From the NCBI GenBank assembly GCA_964631965.1, contig CAZWAR010000129.1, forward strand, positions 1-7,078: a stretch of 7,078 nt of DNA, in the 5' to 3' direction. The stretch comes from CAIQPS01 sp964631965. Its GTDB lineage: Bacteria; Actinomycetota; Thermoleophilia; RBG-16-64-13. A program made the position numbers and the translations under genes. The stretch's first letter is position 1. Each line of letters starts with the position of its first letter. The notes below the pieces were generated by a model, which was not told the origin of the DNA, ran no database searches, and saw only the letters and a list, made by a program, of their open reading frames with translations. Positions 6,430-7,078 of this stretch are shown piece after piece.

Positions 6430-7078
6430 GTGGACATGTGGAAATTCTACGACGTCACCCATCGCGACCACGTGGTCTGCAACCCTTCGAGCGGGGAGAA
6501 GCTGGACCACCTCGTGGAACAGTTGCGGCTTCCCGCCGGTGCGCGCGTGATAGACATCGCGTGCGGAAAGGGCGAGTTCCTCATTCGTCTGGCCGCGGCC
6601 TACGGCATCGATGGCCTGGGCATTGATCTCTCCCCGTTCTTCGTCGCCGAGGCGCGGAAACGACTGGAGGCGCAGGCGCCTGAGGCGAACGTCACCTTCC
6701 TGCAGATGGACGGCGCCGAGTTCGAACCCGACGAACCTCACAGCTTCACCGTGGCTTCCTGTCTGGGCGCCAGCTGGATCTACGGAGGGCATGCAGGGAC
6801 TCTGGATGCGCTGATGTCCATGGTCGCACCCGGCGGCTGGGTGGTCACCGGCGAGCCCTACTGGATCAAGGAGCCGCGCGAGGAGTACCTCGAAGTCCTT
6901 GGCGTTCCGAAGGAGACGTTCGGGACCCACATAGGCAACGTGGAGGCCGGGGAGGAGCGGGGACTGGATCTTGTCCACACTCTCGTCAGCAGCGGTGACG
7001 ACTGGGACAGATATCAGGGACTGCAGTGGTCCGCTTCGGTCGAGCACGCACGCTCACACCCGGACGACCCGGATCTTC
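6430..7078 (+). CDS. Class I SAM-dependent methyltransferase (3' truncated by window)
   Basis: The frame is open from GTG 6430 to the window end: 216 residues with no stop. Motif I is ARVIDIACGKGEFLIRLA (about residues 38-55), the glycine-rich S-adenosylmethionine loop. D66 in GLGIDLSPFFV is the usual ribose-binding acid of motif II, and QMDGAEF (92-98) fits the adenine-contacting motif III region. FTVASCLGASWIYGG (106-120) and APGGWVVTGEPYW (133-145) are motif IV-V equivalents, and 'PGGWVV.GEPYW' is common in small-molecule methyltransferases. Substrate is unknown. GTG 6430 is preferred over ATG 6436 because GAGGA (6417-6421) is eight bases before the GTG but 14 before the ATG. It lies 476 nt from the previous gene, with its own promoter-like and operator-like elements, so it probably starts a new transcription unit. 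Confidence 0.85.
   Translation, partial: MDMWKFYDVTHRDHVVCNPSSGEKLDHLVEQLRLPAGARVIDIACGKGEFLIRLAAAYGIDGLGIDLSPFFVAEARKRLEAQAPEANVTFLQMDGAEFEPDEPHSFTVASCLGASWIYGGHAGTLDALMSMVAPGGWVVTGEPYWIKEPREEYLEVLGVPKETFGTHIGNVEAGEERGLDLVHTLVSSGDDWDRYQGLQWSASVEHARSHPDDPDL

Noticed and set aside
6166..7047. A 293-codon minus-strand open frame
   Set aside because: It lies opposite the well-supported methyltransferase and is the mirror frame typical of high-GC genes.

Overview
This is a high-GC bacterial chromosome segment (clearly above 60% G+C in the genes, strongly G/C-ending codons, several GTG starts). Every well-supported gene reads on the + strand. The GC, the GTG starts and a secreted coiled-coil/lysozyme-fold protein fit Actinomycetota best, but the sequence alone does not settle the phylum. 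A high-GC Chloroflexota-like or other uncultured lineage is possible.

Layout. (1) Positions 1-1040 hold the 3' part of a secreted or envelope peptidoglycan-hydrolase-like protein: a long coiled coil followed by an SLT/lysozyme-like domain. (2) Positions 1113-2045 encode a ten-helix EamA/DMT-family transporter. (3) Positions 2152-3303 encode an FAD-dependent oxidoreductase of the DAO/sarcosine-oxidase-beta type. (4) Positions 3365-3970 encode a small exported protein of unknown function. (5) Positions 3971-4351 are a gap with small hairpins, a possible minus-strand gene remnant (4023-4136) and a structured leader before the next gene. (6) Positions 4352-5953 encode a type I membrane protein with a DUF4424-like ectodomain, an F5/8C-like 'NADase-type glycan-binding' domain and a C-terminal anchor. 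(7) Positions 5954-6429 are a gene-poor gap ending in a promoter-like element and a perfect 8-bp inverted repeat. (8) Positions 6430-7078 hold the start of a class I SAM-dependent methyltransferase that runs off the window.

How the genes might work together. The transporter and the oxidoreductase are the only pair that suggests a shared pathway: movement of an amine, amino acid or similar small metabolite, plus its oxidation. Three products act outside the membrane (the hydrolase-like protein, the small exported protein and the DUF4424-like protein), so the neighbourhood leans towards the cell envelope. I see no phage, transposon, CRISPR, toxin-antitoxin or recognisable defence system, and no clear candidate for a wholly new multi-gene system. 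The points most worth checking are the minus-strand remnant, the architecture and CxxC motif of the DUF4424-like protein, and the operator-like inverted repeat before the methyltransferase.
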